Shown here one piece after another: positions 6,810-15,169 of a DNA stretch of 60,583 nt. Every line of letters starts with the position of its first letter. Within the stretch, counting starts at the first letter, position 1. The DNA is taken from NCBI GenBank assembly GCA_965657575.1, contig CBFHOK010000007.1:1-60583 (forward strand). The letters are read 5' to 3'. Made by a program: the position numbers and the translations under genes. The DNA comes from CAJXVY01 sp965657575 (lineage in GTDB: Bacteria > Actinomycetota > Actinomycetes > Actinomycetales > Microbacteriaceae). The notes under the pieces were generated by a model, which did no database searches, had not been told where the DNA came from, and was given only the letters and a program-made list of their open reading frames with translations.

Positions 6810-8318
6810 ATGACAAATCTATCTGCACCAACTACTAGCGCATCTGGAAGCAACGTAAGAGTTCGCTTCTCTCCATCCCCAACGGGAATTCCCCACGTAG
6901 GGCTTATAAGGACTGCGCTGTTTAACTGGGCCTATGCCAGAAATCAGGGTGGGAAGTTTATCTTCCGTGTTGAGGACACCGATGCTGCACGAGACAGCGA
7001 TGAGTCCCTAAAGCAGATCATGGATGGATTGCACTGGTTGGGAATTAATTGGGACGAAGGCTACGGAGTCGGGGGCGATCATGGTCCATACAGGCAGAGT
7101 GAGCGCAAAGACATTTATCAAGAGGTCATTCAAAAGCTTATTGACTCTGGGCACATCTACGAGAGTTTTCTCACAGGCGAAGAGATAGAGGCGAGAAACT
7201 TAGCTAATGGAAGGCCAAAACAACTTGGCTATGACAACAGCGAAAGAGAACTTGACGAGAAACAGAAGCAAGCCTATAGAAATGATGGGAGACTTCCCGC
7301 TCTTAGGGTGAAGGTTCCCGATCAAGAAATCAAATTTGTGGACCTGGTTCGCGGTGAGATTAGTTTCCCAGCGGGTTCTTTCCCCGACTTTGTTGTTGTT
7401 AGGCCAAACGGCGAGCCCCTATACACTCTGGTGAATCCAGTCGATGATGCATTGATGGGGATCACGCATGTCTTGAGGGGTGAGGACCTTCTCAGCTCCA
7501 CCCCAAGGCAGATTGTTTTATATAACGCAATGTATGAAGCGGGAATCACCAAGTTCATTCCAAGATTTGGCCACCTGCCGTTTGTGATGGGAGAGGGAAA
7601 TAAAAAACTATCCAAGCGTGACCCGGAAAGTGATTTGTTTGTTCACAAAAAACGCGGATTTATTCACGAGGGATTGCTGAACTATCTAGCTCTGTTGGGT
7701 TGGTCAATTGGTCCAGATAGAGATATTTTTTCCCTCGATGAGTTGTGTGAAAACTTTAATGTGGAGGATGTTAACCCAAACCCCGCGAGGTTTGACCAGG
7801 CGAAGGCGGAAGCCATCAACGCCGCCCATATAAGGCTTTTAGATCCGGAAGACTTCGAACAAAGACTGATTCCTTATTTGAGGGCCCAAGGTTTGGTTGC
7901 AACACCACCAACGGATAAACAGCTAGAGATTTTGAAAGCAAGCGCGCCGTTGGTTCAAGAGCGCATTACAGTTCTCAGTGAATCAGTCGAGATGTTGAGA
8001 TTCCTTTTTGTCGACAGTGTCAGCTATGAGGACGACGCCATGGACAAACTCCCGGGTAACACCCTGGACGTTTTGGATGCTTCGATTGAGGCTCTGGAGG
8101 CTTTAGAGAAGTGGACAACCGAGGAAATTCAGAGTGCTCTGCAAACCGCTTTGATAGACAAGCTTGAGCTGAAGCCTCGAATTGCTTTTGGCCCTTTGAG
8201 GTCAGCGGTTAGTGGAAGAAGGGTTTCACCTCCATTATTTGAATCGCTTGAAATCTTGGGCAAAGAAAAAACCCTTGAACGTCTGAGAGAGTTTCCTTCT
8301 GTCATAGCTAGACGCTAA
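6810..8318 (+). CDS. gltX: Glutamate--tRNA ligase (probably non-discriminating)
   Basis: A 502-residue class I synthetase with RFSPSPTGIPHVG (HIGH-type motif, residues 19-31), FRVEDTD, and KLSKR at 266-270 in place of KMSKS. It attaches glutamate to tRNA-Glu and, in actinobacteria that lack GlnRS, also to tRNA-Gln, which GatCAB then amidates (family knowledge). A tRNA-Gln gene lies 34 bases downstream and tRNA-Glu 2 kb further. There is no clear ribosome site; a TAAACT box (6795-6800) ends 9 bases before the ATG, so a short-leader promoter inside the gap is possible. The length is normal. Confidence 0.95.
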   Translation: MTNLSAPTTSASGSNVRVRFSPSPTGIPHVGLIRTALFNWAYARNQGGKFIFRVEDTDAARDSDESLKQIMDGLHWLGINWDEGYGVGGDHGPYRQSERKDIYQEVIQKLIDSGHIYESFLTGEEIEARNLANGRPKQLGYDNSERELDEKQKQAYRNDGRLPALRVKVPDQEIKFVDLVRGEISFPAGSFPDFVVVRPNGEPLYTLVNPVDDALMGITHVLRGEDLLSSTPRQIVLYNAMYEAGITKFIPRFGHLPFVMGEGNKKLSKRDPESDLFVHKKRGFIHEGLLNYLALLGWSIGPDRDIFSLDELCENFNVEDVNPNPARFDQAKAEAINAAHIRLLDPEDFEQRLIPYLRAQGLVATPPTDKQLEILKASAPLVQERITVLSESVEMLRFLFVDSVSYEDDAMDKLPGNTLDVLDASIEALEALEKWTTEEIQSALQTALIDKLELKPRIAFGPLRSAVSGRRVSPPLFESLEILGKEKTLERLREFPSVIARR

Positions 8319-8331
8319 GATGGGAGGCTGA

Positions 8332-8358
8332 ACCCCAAGGGGTTCAAACCCTTGGGGT
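8332..8358 (+). other. 10-bp RNA hairpin in the tRNA-Gln leader, overlapping the tRNA 5' end
   Basis: ACCCCAAGGG (8332-8341) and CCCTTGGGGT (8349-8358) are perfectly complementary around a 7-base loop, GTTCAAA. The right arm includes the first six bases of the tRNA-Gln acceptor stem (8353-8358). In the precursor this hairpin would compete with acceptor-stem formation. There is no T-run, so it is not a normal terminator. Confidence 0.6.
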
Positions 8359-8424
8359 ATGGTGTAATTGGCAACACGGAGGTTTCTGGTACCTTTGTTC
8401 TTGGTTCGAGTCCAGGTACCCCAG
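8353..8424 (+). tRNA. tRNA-Gln(CTG)
   Basis: The cloverleaf folds well. The acceptor stem TGGGGTA (8353-8359) pairs with TACCCCA (8417-8423), followed by discriminator G. The anticodon stem GAGGT/ACCTT encloses loop TTCTGGT with anticodon CTG, reading CAG codons. The T loop is TTCGAGT with stem CTTGG/CCAGG. The D stem is short (GTG/CAC). The 3' CCA is not encoded (GCA follows). It lies 34 bases after gltX and 10 bases before a small membrane-protein gene, probably on one transcript. Confidence 0.93.
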
Positions 8425-8434
8425 CAAGGAAAAT

Positions 8435-8818
8435 ATGCTTGAAACGGTTGCAACTTGGATTCTCGTAGTTGCTTTTCTAAAACTCTCTTTATTTCAGACA
8501 GCTCTAGCATTCGGGGCTGGTTGGGGAGCGTTTGCCTATGGCGGATCTCATAAGGGGAAACTTCCAACCAATTTGCGCATCTCTAGCGTTTTTAGTGCTG
8601 TCATAGCTCTTGCCTTGGCGGGACATTATTTGGCGGAGCTGGGGGTCCTTGCAAGTCTTTTGGAAACTCAGTGGAGAGAGATTGTCAACTGGGTCTTGTT
8701 TGGTCTTTTGGTTATCGGAGCAGTTTTGAATAACATTTCGAGATCCTCTTCAGAGAGGAAGCTCTGGGGCCCGATAACCATTGTCATGGCTGTCAGTGCT
8801 CTAATTGTCGCCCTCTAG
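8435..8818 (+). CDS. Small membrane protein, unknown function
   Basis: A 127-residue hydrophobic protein with about four membrane helices (near residues 5-32, 48-70, 80-98 and 110-126). Short polar links include GSHKGKLPTN after helix 1 and RSSSERK before the last helix. It has no enzyme motifs and the family was not recognised. The ATG at 8435 has AAGGA close upstream, just 3' of tRNA-Gln. Its last 18 bases overlap the convergent metallo-hydrolase gene. Confidence 0.7.
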   Translation: MLETVATWILVVAFLKLSLFQTALAFGAGWGAFAYGGSHKGKLPTNLRISSVFSAVIALALAGHYLAELGVLASLLETQWREIVNWVLFGLLVIGAVLNNISRSSSERKLWGPITIVMAVSALIVAL

Positions 8819-9445
8819 GTCAATGCTCTCGCCCGGTTTCAGATACCTAAACTCCCCACCATTTTTTTCAACGATTTCTTGAATTCTTGAGTTTTGCAGC
8901 TGGTGTCCGATGTCACTTAGAAGAGCGTTGTGAGTTGGGAAGCAAAGTTTTGGCCTCACCAGTTCTAGATAATCAATTACATCGGCAATCTTCAACCACG
9001 GAGCGCTGGATGGTACGGCCAAAAGCTTCGGCTGATGTTCAGGGGGAGTGTAGCTATCACCTGGGTAATAAAAACTACCGTTCACCATCACCGCGGTATT
9101 TTGAACCAAAGGAAGGCTTCGGTGAATTTCCTGATGCATATCTCCAAAAAACTCAAGTTTGAAGCCATCAACCTCATATAAATCTCCGTGCTGCACCACC
9201 GTCACGTCAATCCCGGCTAGTTTTTCTGCAACTTCAAAGGTTGAAAAGATTTTTAGGCTTGGATTGAGCTCTAAGAGTTTTTCAATATTAGGTCTGTGAC
9301 AGTGGTCTTCATGCTGATGGGTTATCACCACCGCCGAGGACTTGGTTGCCGCAAAGTCCTCTGAGAAATTGCCTGGATCAATCCAAAGGACTGAGCCTTG
9401 GGTTTCCAATCGCAGGCAAGCGTGAGTGAATTTGGTTATTTTCAT
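8801..9445 (-). CDS. MBL-fold metal-dependent hydrolase, UlaG-like
   Basis: A 214-residue metallo-beta-lactamase-fold protein. The metal site THQHEDHCH (about residues 42-50) is the HxHxDH motif; later GDMHQEIH, YYPGDSYTPP and FPTHNALLSD supply further ligands. The start MKITKFTHACLRLE and the short length are typical of UlaG-like cytosolic hydrolases of unknown substrate found in actinobacteria. The ATG at 9445 has AAAGAGGGTC upstream and a TAGACT -10-like box beyond. It is divergent from the lipid kinase and overlaps the membrane-protein gene at its 3' end. Confidence 0.85.
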   Translation of the reverse strand: MKITKFTHACLRLETQGSVLWIDPGNFSEDFAATKSSAVVITHQHEDHCHRPNIEKLLELNPSLKIFSTFEVAEKLAGIDVTVVQHGDLYEVDGFKLEFFGDMHQEIHRSLPLVQNTAVMVNGSFYYPGDSYTPPEHQPKLLAVPSSAPWLKIADVIDYLELVRPKLCFPTHNALLSDIGHQLQNSRIQEIVEKNGGEFRYLKPGESIDLEGDN

Positions 9446-9496
9446 GACCCTCTTTCCAGAAACAGTCTAAATTTATTGGAATCGATTGGAGAGCAA

Positions 9497-10357
9497 ATGA
9501 TTGCTTTGGTTGTAAATCCGAATGCTGGTGGCAAAGTTGCCAGAGCATATTTTGCAGCCAAAGACTTTTTGAAAGAAAACTCCATTGAACACACTTTGGT
9601 TTCTGCCGAAAACCCGGATCAGGCACGAGCTGAAATTAGTGAACTTGCGCCAGATTTGATTGTTGCAATCGGCGGTGATGGAACACTTCATTCGCTGACA
9701 GGCTTGGCGATAGAACAAAAGGTTCCAATTATCCTGCTGCCGGCGGGTAGTGGCAATGACAGTGCCAGGAAATTAGACCTGACAGATAAATCCGCAGAAC
9801 AAATACTTGCCATTGGATTGATTGAAAAAAAGTTTTCTGAGATTGACGTTATGCGGGTGACGGTTGCTGACGGCGTATTTTTCTCAACCGGGACTATCTC
9901 AGCTGGATTGGATTCGAGGGTAAACCAAAGAACAAATAATTATCGCTTTGGTGGATTTTTGAAATACCCCATCGGTCTTCTCATGGAACTACCTGCTTTT
10001 GAGGCAGTTGATTACAAACTGGTGGTTGATGGAAAAGAAAGTGTTTTTAGAGGGATGCTCTGTTCGGTTTCTAACTCTGGCATTTTTGGCGGTGGGATGA
10101 AAATTGTCCCGAATGCGCAAATTTTCGATGGATCGCTGGAGCTATTTACTGTTTCTGAAATATCTAAATCGGAACTGCTCAAGGTATTTCCAAGGGTTTA
10201 TCAGGGAACTCACCTAAGCCACCCAGCGGTAGGGGTTGCTAGTGTCAAAAAACTAGCACTTGCGGCAGAAGTTCCGATTTATGCAGATGGCGAACCGCTT
10301 GGGTTTGGAGGGTTTGAGGTGGAGGTTGTCGCTAAAGCTCTGAAAATAGCTGTCTAA
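9497..10357 (+). CDS. Diacylglycerol/sphingosine kinase family lipid kinase (YegS/DgkB-like)
   Basis: A 286-residue protein starting IALVVNPNAGGKVAR with the ATP-binding loop VAIGGDGTLHSLTGL (about residues 56-70), then PAGSGNDSARKL and a C-terminal beta domain with VPIYADGEPLG. These are the DAGK_cat family signatures. The likely reaction is phosphorylation of diacylglycerol or another membrane lipid at the inner membrane face. The ATG at 9497 with GGAGAG upstream gives the family start; an upstream in-frame codon at 9398 lies inside the divergent gene and was rejected. tRNA-Glu follows. Confidence 0.87.
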   Translation: MIALVVNPNAGGKVARAYFAAKDFLKENSIEHTLVSAENPDQARAEISELAPDLIVAIGGDGTLHSLTGLAIEQKVPIILLPAGSGNDSARKLDLTDKSAEQILAIGLIEKKFSEIDVMRVTVADGVFFSTGTISAGLDSRVNQRTNNYRFGGFLKYPIGLLMELPAFEAVDYKLVVDGKESVFRGMLCSVSNSGIFGGGMKIVPNAQIFDGSLELFTVSEISKSELLKVFPRVYQGTHLSHPAVGVASVKKLALAAEVPIYADGEPLGFGGFEVEVVAKALKIAV

Positions 10358-10360
10358 CCT

Positions 10361-10389
10361 TTGCGTTGGGGTGAAATATATGGAATACT
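10361..10389 (+). promoter_or_regulatory. Promoter of tRNA-Glu
   Basis: A -35-like TTGCGT (10361-10366) and -10-like AATACT (10384-10389) are separated by exactly 17 bases. The -10 ends 12 bases before the mature tRNA 5' end. Each box matches the sigma-70 consensus at four of six positions. Confidence 0.55.
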
Positions 10390-10401
10390 TTCCTAGTTCA
10401 C

Positions 10402-10477
10402 GGCCCCATCGTTTAGCGGCCTAGGACGCCGCCCTCTCACGGCGGTAGCGCGGGTTCAAATCCCGCTGGGGTCACCA
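10402..10477 (+). tRNA. tRNA-Glu(CTC)
   Basis: The acceptor GGCCCCA (10402-10408) pairs with TGGGGTC (10467-10473), then discriminator A and an encoded CCA (10475-10477). The anticodon stem CCGCC/GGCGG holds loop CTCTCAC with anticodon CTC, reading GAG. The T arm is CGGGTTCAAATCCCG. It is a stand-alone transcription unit with its own promoter and terminator, and a likely substrate of the GltX encoded 2 kb upstream. Confidence 0.95.
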
Positions 10478-10522
10478 AACTCGCTTTCAACGCCAAAAGC
10501 TTGGGAGCGAGTTTTTATTTTT
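10478..10522 (+). terminator. Rho-independent terminator after tRNA-Glu
   Basis: AACTCGCT (10478-10485) and AGCGAGTT (10506-10513) form an 8-bp stem with a 20-base loop followed by a T-rich run. The left arm begins immediately after the encoded CCA. The T-run overlaps the stop end of the convergent MFS gene at 10515. Confidence 0.8.
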
Positions 10523-11768
10523 GCCAGCGTGCGCTGACGCTACTGAAAATCACTATTAGCACCACTGGGATCAGGGCTGCGGCGTTTAGTCCACCAAAGG
10601 TGAAGTTCACCAGAATGACTCCAGCTACCGCACCACCCAAAGCCCCAGACAGGTTCATAAGCGTGTCACTAAAGCCTTGAACCTTTGTTCTTTCACCTGT
10701 CGGCAAAACTTCACTGATCAGAGCGGATGCCGCAACTGTTGCAGCAGACCAGCCAAGCCCTAAGAAGAAAAGCCCAATGAACACCAGCCAGTAGTCGTAT
10801 TGACCAAATCCAGAAATTATGAGCGAGATTAGGAAGATAACCTGGCCGAGTAATACGGTTTTTACAGTGCCGATGTTGTCGCTCATGATTCCAAAAATCG
10901 GCGCAAATGCATACATCCCAGCGATGTGCATGCTGATGGTGAAGCCAACAGCGGTTAGGTCGCTTCCAGAAGAATGCAGATGAACTGGTGTCATGCTCAT
11001 CACCGAGACCATCACCATATGACTGAGAGCTATCGTCATAACCGCATAGCCAGCCATTGGATACTGCTTGATGACCTCAATGGCGGCTTTGAAACTAACG
11101 GATTTCCTGCTGGGTTCAATTCCAGCTTCCCGTCGAGCAACAATCAATGGGTCGGGTTTGAGCCCAAACCAGAAAATTGAAGTTGAAATAAGTTGAGCTA
11201 AAACTGTGAAGGCAAAGGGACCGGTTAATTCAGGCATGCCAACCAATGCTCCAAACCACTCACCCGGCCCAAACATGTTTGGGCCAATAACCGCCCCAAC
11301 GGTGGTAGCCCACACAACCAGAGATAAATCTCTACCGGTTGCTTTTTTGCAGGGCAAATCAGTTGCAGCAAACCTTGCCTGCAGCTGAACTGCAGATGCC
11401 GAACCCAACAAAAAAAGCGAAAGCATTAGAGTGAAAGGGTTTTCAATAGCGGCACTGAAAACGATCAAAAACGCACCACTGACCGCGAGCGCTGCACCGG
11501 TTGCTAATGCCACCCTGCGACCGTATCTGCCTGCAAGATTAGCTAACGGCATCGCCCAGACAGCAGCTCCAAGAGTTGAAAGGGTTGCTGCCAATCCACT
11601 CAGTTCCGCACCAATAATCTCGGCAGCTAGCAGGGCACCAACCGACAGGGTGGCGCCAAGCCCAAACCCACCCATGACCTGGCCAAGGGCTAAAACCTTG
11701 ACTGTTCGACGCTGCAGCTGGTCAAATGGGAAGTCACTCTGACGATTAATGGTTGGAGCAGATGCCAT
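10515..11768 (-). CDS. MFS transporter
   Basis: A 417-residue major facilitator protein with about 12 hydrophobic helices. The N half contains the MFS loop 2-3 signature (LANLAGRYGRRVA) and the central loop about residues 200-225 is polar (KPDPLIVARREAGIEP). The substrate is unknown; proteins of this group are usually annotated as drug efflux or general MFS permeases. There is no strong ribosome site. A TATTCT -10 box ends 6 bases before the ATG, which suggests a leaderless mRNA. It is divergent from leuC across 48 bases. Confidence 0.85.
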   Translation of the reverse strand: MASAPTINRQSDFPFDQLQRRTVKVLALGQVMGGFGLGATLSVGALLAAEIIGAELSGLAATLSTLGAAVWAMPLANLAGRYGRRVALATGAALAVSGAFLIVFSAAIENPFTLMLSLFLLGSASAVQLQARFAATDLPCKKATGRDLSLVVWATTVGAVIGPNMFGPGEWFGALVGMPELTGPFAFTVLAQLISTSIFWFGLKPDPLIVARREAGIEPSRKSVSFKAAIEVIKQYPMAGYAVMTIALSHMVMVSVMSMTPVHLHSSGSDLTAVGFTISMHIAGMYAFAPIFGIMSDNIGTVKTVLLGQVIFLISLIISGFGQYDYWLVFIGLFFLGLGWSAATVAASALISEVLPTGERTKVQGFSDTLMNLSGALGGAVAGVILVNFTFGGLNAAALIPVVLIVIFSSVSARWQK

Positions 11769-11774
11769 GCGTGG

Positions 11775-11795
11775 AGAATATCACTCCGCTAAAAT
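11775..11795. promoter_or_regulatory. Divergent -10 boxes for MFS gene (-) and leuC (+)
   Basis: On the minus strand TATTCT (11775-11780) ends 6 bases before the MFS start codon. On the plus strand TAAAAT (11790-11795) lies 21 bases before the GTG of leuC. Matches to a -35 are weak for both, so this is a tentative call based on TANNNT boxes in a 48-base divergent gap. Confidence 0.45.
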
Positions 11796-11816
11796 AGGCA
11801 GGCTAAGACCAGTGAG

Positions 11817-13238
11817 GTGAAATTGGCTGATAAACCGTTAACGCTTGCAGAAAAACTCTGGCGCGACCATCTAGTTGTAAAAGGTGAAGATGGTGCACCT
11901 GACCTGATTTATATTGACCTGCACCTAATTCACGAGGTGACTTCACCACAGGCGTTTGATGGTTTGCGTCTGGCGGGCAGGGACATTAGAAGGCGCGATC
12001 TGACAATCGCCACCGAAGATCACAACACCCCAACTAAAGACATTCACCTGCCAATCGCAGAGCCAACCAGTGCCAAGCAGGTTCAGGCACTAAGGGAAAA
12101 CACTGAAGAGTATGGCGTAAGAATTCACTCACTTGGAGATAAAAACCAAGGCATTGTTCACGTTGTTGGGCCGCAGCTTGGTTTGACAATGCCTGGAATC
12201 ACGGTGGTTTGTGGAGATAGCCACACCTCAACCCACGGTGCATTCGGAGCACTGGCTATGGGAATTGGAACAAGTGAAGTTGAGCATGTTCTAGCCACAC
12301 AGACACTGCCGCTGAAGCCTTTCAAGACAATGGCCATCAATGTTGAAGGAAGCCTTCGTCCTGGGGTTAGCGCGAAAGACATTATTTTGGCAATCATCGC
12401 CAAAATTGGGACTGGCGGGGGACAGGGGTATGTCCTTGAGTATCGAGGAAGCGCTATCAGAGAGCTCTCGATGGAAGGTCGTATGACGATTTGCAATATG
12501 TCGATTGAAGCTGGTGCTAGAGCTGGCATGGTAGCCCCAGATGAGACCACCTTCGAGTACCTAAAGGGTCGCCCACACGCACCGGAAGGTAAAGATTGGG
12601 ACGAGGCAATCGATTATTGGAAGACCTTGAAAACCGACGAGGGGGCAGAGTTTGACGCCGAGGTCTTCATAAATGCTGATGAGCTTGATCCATTCGTAAC
12701 TTGGGGCACAAACCCAGGTCAAGGTGTTTCTCTGCTGGGAGAGGTTCCGTCTCCAGAGGCTTTCCAGGATGAATCCGACAGGGAAAGTGCTGAGCAGGCA
12801 CTGAAGTACATGGACTTGCAGCCTGGAACCAAGATGAAAGACATTCGGGTCGACACTGTGTTTTTGGGTTCCTGCACAAACTCTCGTATTGAGGACCTAA
12901 GAGCTGCCGCTCAGCTTCTGAAGGGCAAGAAACTGGCTGAGGGTCTAACCATGTTGGTGGTTCCTGGGTCTCAGAAGGTTCGAATCGAGGCAGAGTCTGA
13001 GGGCCTGGACAAGATTTTTAAAGATTTTGGAGCTGAATGGAGATTTGCGGGTTGTTCGGCCTGTTTGGGAATGAACCCTGACAAGGTGGGCGAGTTCAAA
13101 AGAGCCGCCAGTACATCCAATAGAAACTTCGTTGGTCGTCAAGGTAAAAATGCAAGGACCCACCTTGTCAGTCCGGTTGTTGCTGCAGCTACTGCAATTC
13201 GCGGCACCTTGAGCGCACCAAGTGATTTGGAGGATTAG
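11817..13238 (+). CDS. leuC: 3-isopropylmalate dehydratase large subunit
   Basis: A 473-residue aconitase-family protein that isomerises 2-isopropylmalate with LeuD. It carries the [4Fe-4S] cysteine motifs GSCTNSR and GCSACLGMN, the active-site region VCGDSHTSTHGAFGALAMGIGTSEVE and ATEDHNTPT. The length is normal. The start is GTG at 11817 or TTG at 11823; the TTG has better spacing from the GTGAGG ribosome site, so the first two residues are uncertain. leuD follows after 3 bases and murA, plsC, gpsA and ddl follow with overlaps, forming a six-gene operon that joins leucine synthesis to envelope synthesis. Confidence 0.95.
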   Translation: MKLADKPLTLAEKLWRDHLVVKGEDGAPDLIYIDLHLIHEVTSPQAFDGLRLAGRDIRRRDLTIATEDHNTPTKDIHLPIAEPTSAKQVQALRENTEEYGVRIHSLGDKNQGIVHVVGPQLGLTMPGITVVCGDSHTSTHGAFGALAMGIGTSEVEHVLATQTLPLKPFKTMAINVEGSLRPGVSAKDIILAIIAKIGTGGGQGYVLEYRGSAIRELSMEGRMTICNMSIEAGARAGMVAPDETTFEYLKGRPHAPEGKDWDEAIDYWKTLKTDEGAEFDAEVFINADELDPFVTWGTNPGQGVSLLGEVPSPEAFQDESDRESAEQALKYMDLQPGTKMKDIRVDTVFLGSCTNSRIEDLRAAAQLLKGKKLAEGLTMLVVPGSQKVRIEAESEGLDKIFKDFGAEWRFAGCSACLGMNPDKVGEFKRAASTSNRNFVGRQGKNARTHLVSPVVAAATAIRGTLSAPSDLED

Positions 13239-13241
13239 CCA

Positions 13242-13844
13242 ATGGAAAAAATTTCTAACTTCACCGGTGTCGGTGTTCCATTTCGTTACAGCAATGTCGA
13301 CACCGACCAGATAATCCCCGCCATTTACCTAAAGCGCATCGCTAAGACCGGTTATGAAGATGGCTTGTTTTCAACGCTCAGACAAGATCCTGATTTCATA
13401 TTGAACCAGGAGGCTTATAAAAACCCACAGGTATTGGTTGCCGGAAGTGATTTCGGAACAGGTTCTTCCAGGGAGCATGCAGTTTGGGCTCTGCGTGACT
13501 TCGGCTTCAAAGCAGTGTTCTCGCCAAAGTTTGCAGATATCTTTCGATCTAACTGCGGAAAGCAGGGTGTGATTGCTGGTCAGATTGCAAATTCTGACAC
13601 CGTAAAACTTTGGGAAGCGATGGAGGCCCAGCCAGGAGTTGAGCTTGAAGTGGACCTTCCGAGTCAAACCGTTCGTTGCGGAGAGTTGACTATAGATTTC
13701 GAGATTGACGAATACACTAAATGGCGTCTCTCAGAAGGTCTTGACGATATCGGCATTACCCTTCAACAAGAGGACAAGATTGCCGAGTTCGAAGCCCGGC
13801 GAGCGTCTTGGAGACCCAAGACACTCCCGGTTAAAGGAGACTAA
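13242..13844 (+). CDS. leuD: 3-isopropylmalate dehydratase small subunit
   Basis: A 200-residue aconitase swivel-domain protein, partner of LeuC. Signature segments are NVDTDQIIPAIYLK, AGSDFGTGSSREHAVWAL and SPKFADIFRSNCGKQG. The ATG at 13242 is 3 bases after leuC, with GGAGG in the end of leuC acting as ribosome site. Its stop TAA shares its last base with the murA ATG. Confidence 0.95.
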   Translation: MEKISNFTGVGVPFRYSNVDTDQIIPAIYLKRIAKTGYEDGLFSTLRQDPDFILNQEAYKNPQVLVAGSDFGTGSSREHAVWALRDFGFKAVFSPKFADIFRSNCGKQGVIAGQIANSDTVKLWEAMEAQPGVELEVDLPSQTVRCGELTIDFEIDEYTKWRLSEGLDDIGITLQQEDKIAEFEARRASWRPKTLPVKGD

Positions 13845-15169
13845 TGGGCCAGCTGGTCATCAATGGAGGCAAGCCGCTCAAGGGACGAATTGAGTTGCGG
13901 GGCGCCAAGAATTTGGTGACAAAGGCTATGGTCGCATCACTTTTGGCGGATAGCCCAAGTGTTCTCAAAGACGTTCCTCATATCCGCGATGTTGAGGTTG
14001 TCTCAGGGTTATTGAACCTCCACGGTGTCAAGGTAGAGCACGGTGAAGATGGCGTGATGAAGCTGGACCCCAGTGGTGTGAAGCAAGCTCGAGTGGTTGA
14101 TATTGATGCACACGCTGGATCTTCAAGAATTCCGATTTTGTTTTGCGGACCACTATTGCACCAATTAGGCGAGGCGTTCATTCCCCAACTTGGCGGTTGC
14201 CAAATCGGGGACAGGCCAATTGATTTTCACCTGGATGTGCTCAGGGCATTTGGGGCAACTGTTGAAAAGCAAATTGATGGTATTCGACTGAGTGCTCCGG
14301 ATGGATTGGTTGGAACGAAAATAGAGCTTCCCTATCCAAGCGTTGGCGCGACTGAGCAGGTTTTGCTCAGTGCTACCAGAGCTAAGGGAATTACTGAGCT
14401 CAGCGGAGCTGCGGTTGAGCCAGAAATCATTGACTTGATTGCCATTTTGCAGAAAATGGGAGCAATTATTTCTGTTGATACCGATCGCGTGATTCGCATT
14501 GAGGGCGTTGACCGAATGGATGGCTATAGCCACCGGTCCCTATTTGATCGTAACGAAGCAGCCAGTTGGGCGGCAGCTGCACTTGCCACCGGCGGCGATA
14601 TTTTTGTTGCCGGTGCTGAACAGACAAAGATGACCACCTTTCTAAACGTTTTTAGAAAAATCGGTGGAGCATTCGATATTGAAGACGATGGAATTAGGTT
14701 TTTCCACCCTGGCGGAGAGCTCAAGCCAGTTGTCATTGAGACAGATGTTCATCCGGGCTTTATGACAGATTGGCAGCAACCTTTGGTGGTTGCACTGTCG
14801 CAGGCTAAAGGCTTGTCAATTGTCCACGAGACGGTCTATGAAAACAGGTTTGGGTTCACAGAAGCACTTAGGCAGATGGGTGCTGAGATTCAGATTTATA
14901 GAGAGTGTCTTGGGGGCCACCCTTGCAGATTTGGAAGAAGAAATTTCTATCACTCGGCGGTAATTAGTGGACCAACAAAACTTGTTGGTGCGGATATTAC
15001 CGTTCCAGATCTTCGTGGAGGGTTCTCGCACGTAGTAGCAGCACTTGCCGCAGAGGGTAAATCGACTGTTTCAAATATCGAGCTAATTAGCCGGGGTTAC
15101 GAACACTTCTTAGACAAACTGACCGCCTTGGGGGCTGACTTTGTGGTGACAGAAGATGCCAGAGCGTGA
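13844..15169 (+). CDS. murA: UDP-N-acetylglucosamine 1-carboxyvinyltransferase
   Basis: A 441-residue EPSP-synthase-family enzyme that starts peptidoglycan synthesis by adding enolpyruvate from PEP to UDP-GlcNAc. The N-terminal GAKNLVTKAMVAS holds the substrate-binding Lys22 and Asn23. The catalytic loop LGGCQIGDRPIDFH has Cys119 at the position where mycobacterial MurA has Asp, so it should be of the fosfomycin-sensitive type (inference from family knowledge). The ribosome site AAAGGAGA lies in leuD and the start overlaps its stop. plsC begins 14 bases before its end. Confidence 0.95.
   Translation: MGQLVINGGKPLKGRIELRGAKNLVTKAMVASLLADSPSVLKDVPHIRDVEVVSGLLNLHGVKVEHGEDGVMKLDPSGVKQARVVDIDAHAGSSRIPILFCGPLLHQLGEAFIPQLGGCQIGDRPIDFHLDVLRAFGATVEKQIDGIRLSAPDGLVGTKIELPYPSVGATEQVLLSATRAKGITELSGAAVEPEIIDLIAILQKMGAIISVDTDRVIRIEGVDRMDGYSHRSLFDRNEAASWAAAALATGGDIFVAGAEQTKMTTFLNVFRKIGGAFDIEDDGIRFFHPGGELKPVVIETDVHPGFMTDWQQPLVVALSQAKGLSIVHETVYENRFGFTEALRQMGAEIQIYRECLGGHPCRFGRRNFYHSAVISGPTKLVGADITVPDLRGGFSHVVAALAAEGKSTVSNIELISRGYEHFLDKLTALGADFVVTEDARA

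Noticed and set aside
8331..8344. AACCCC-AA-GGGGTT as a terminator of gltX
   Set aside because: Its own loop would be only two bases and there is no T-run; the longer pairing with 8349-8358 is better.
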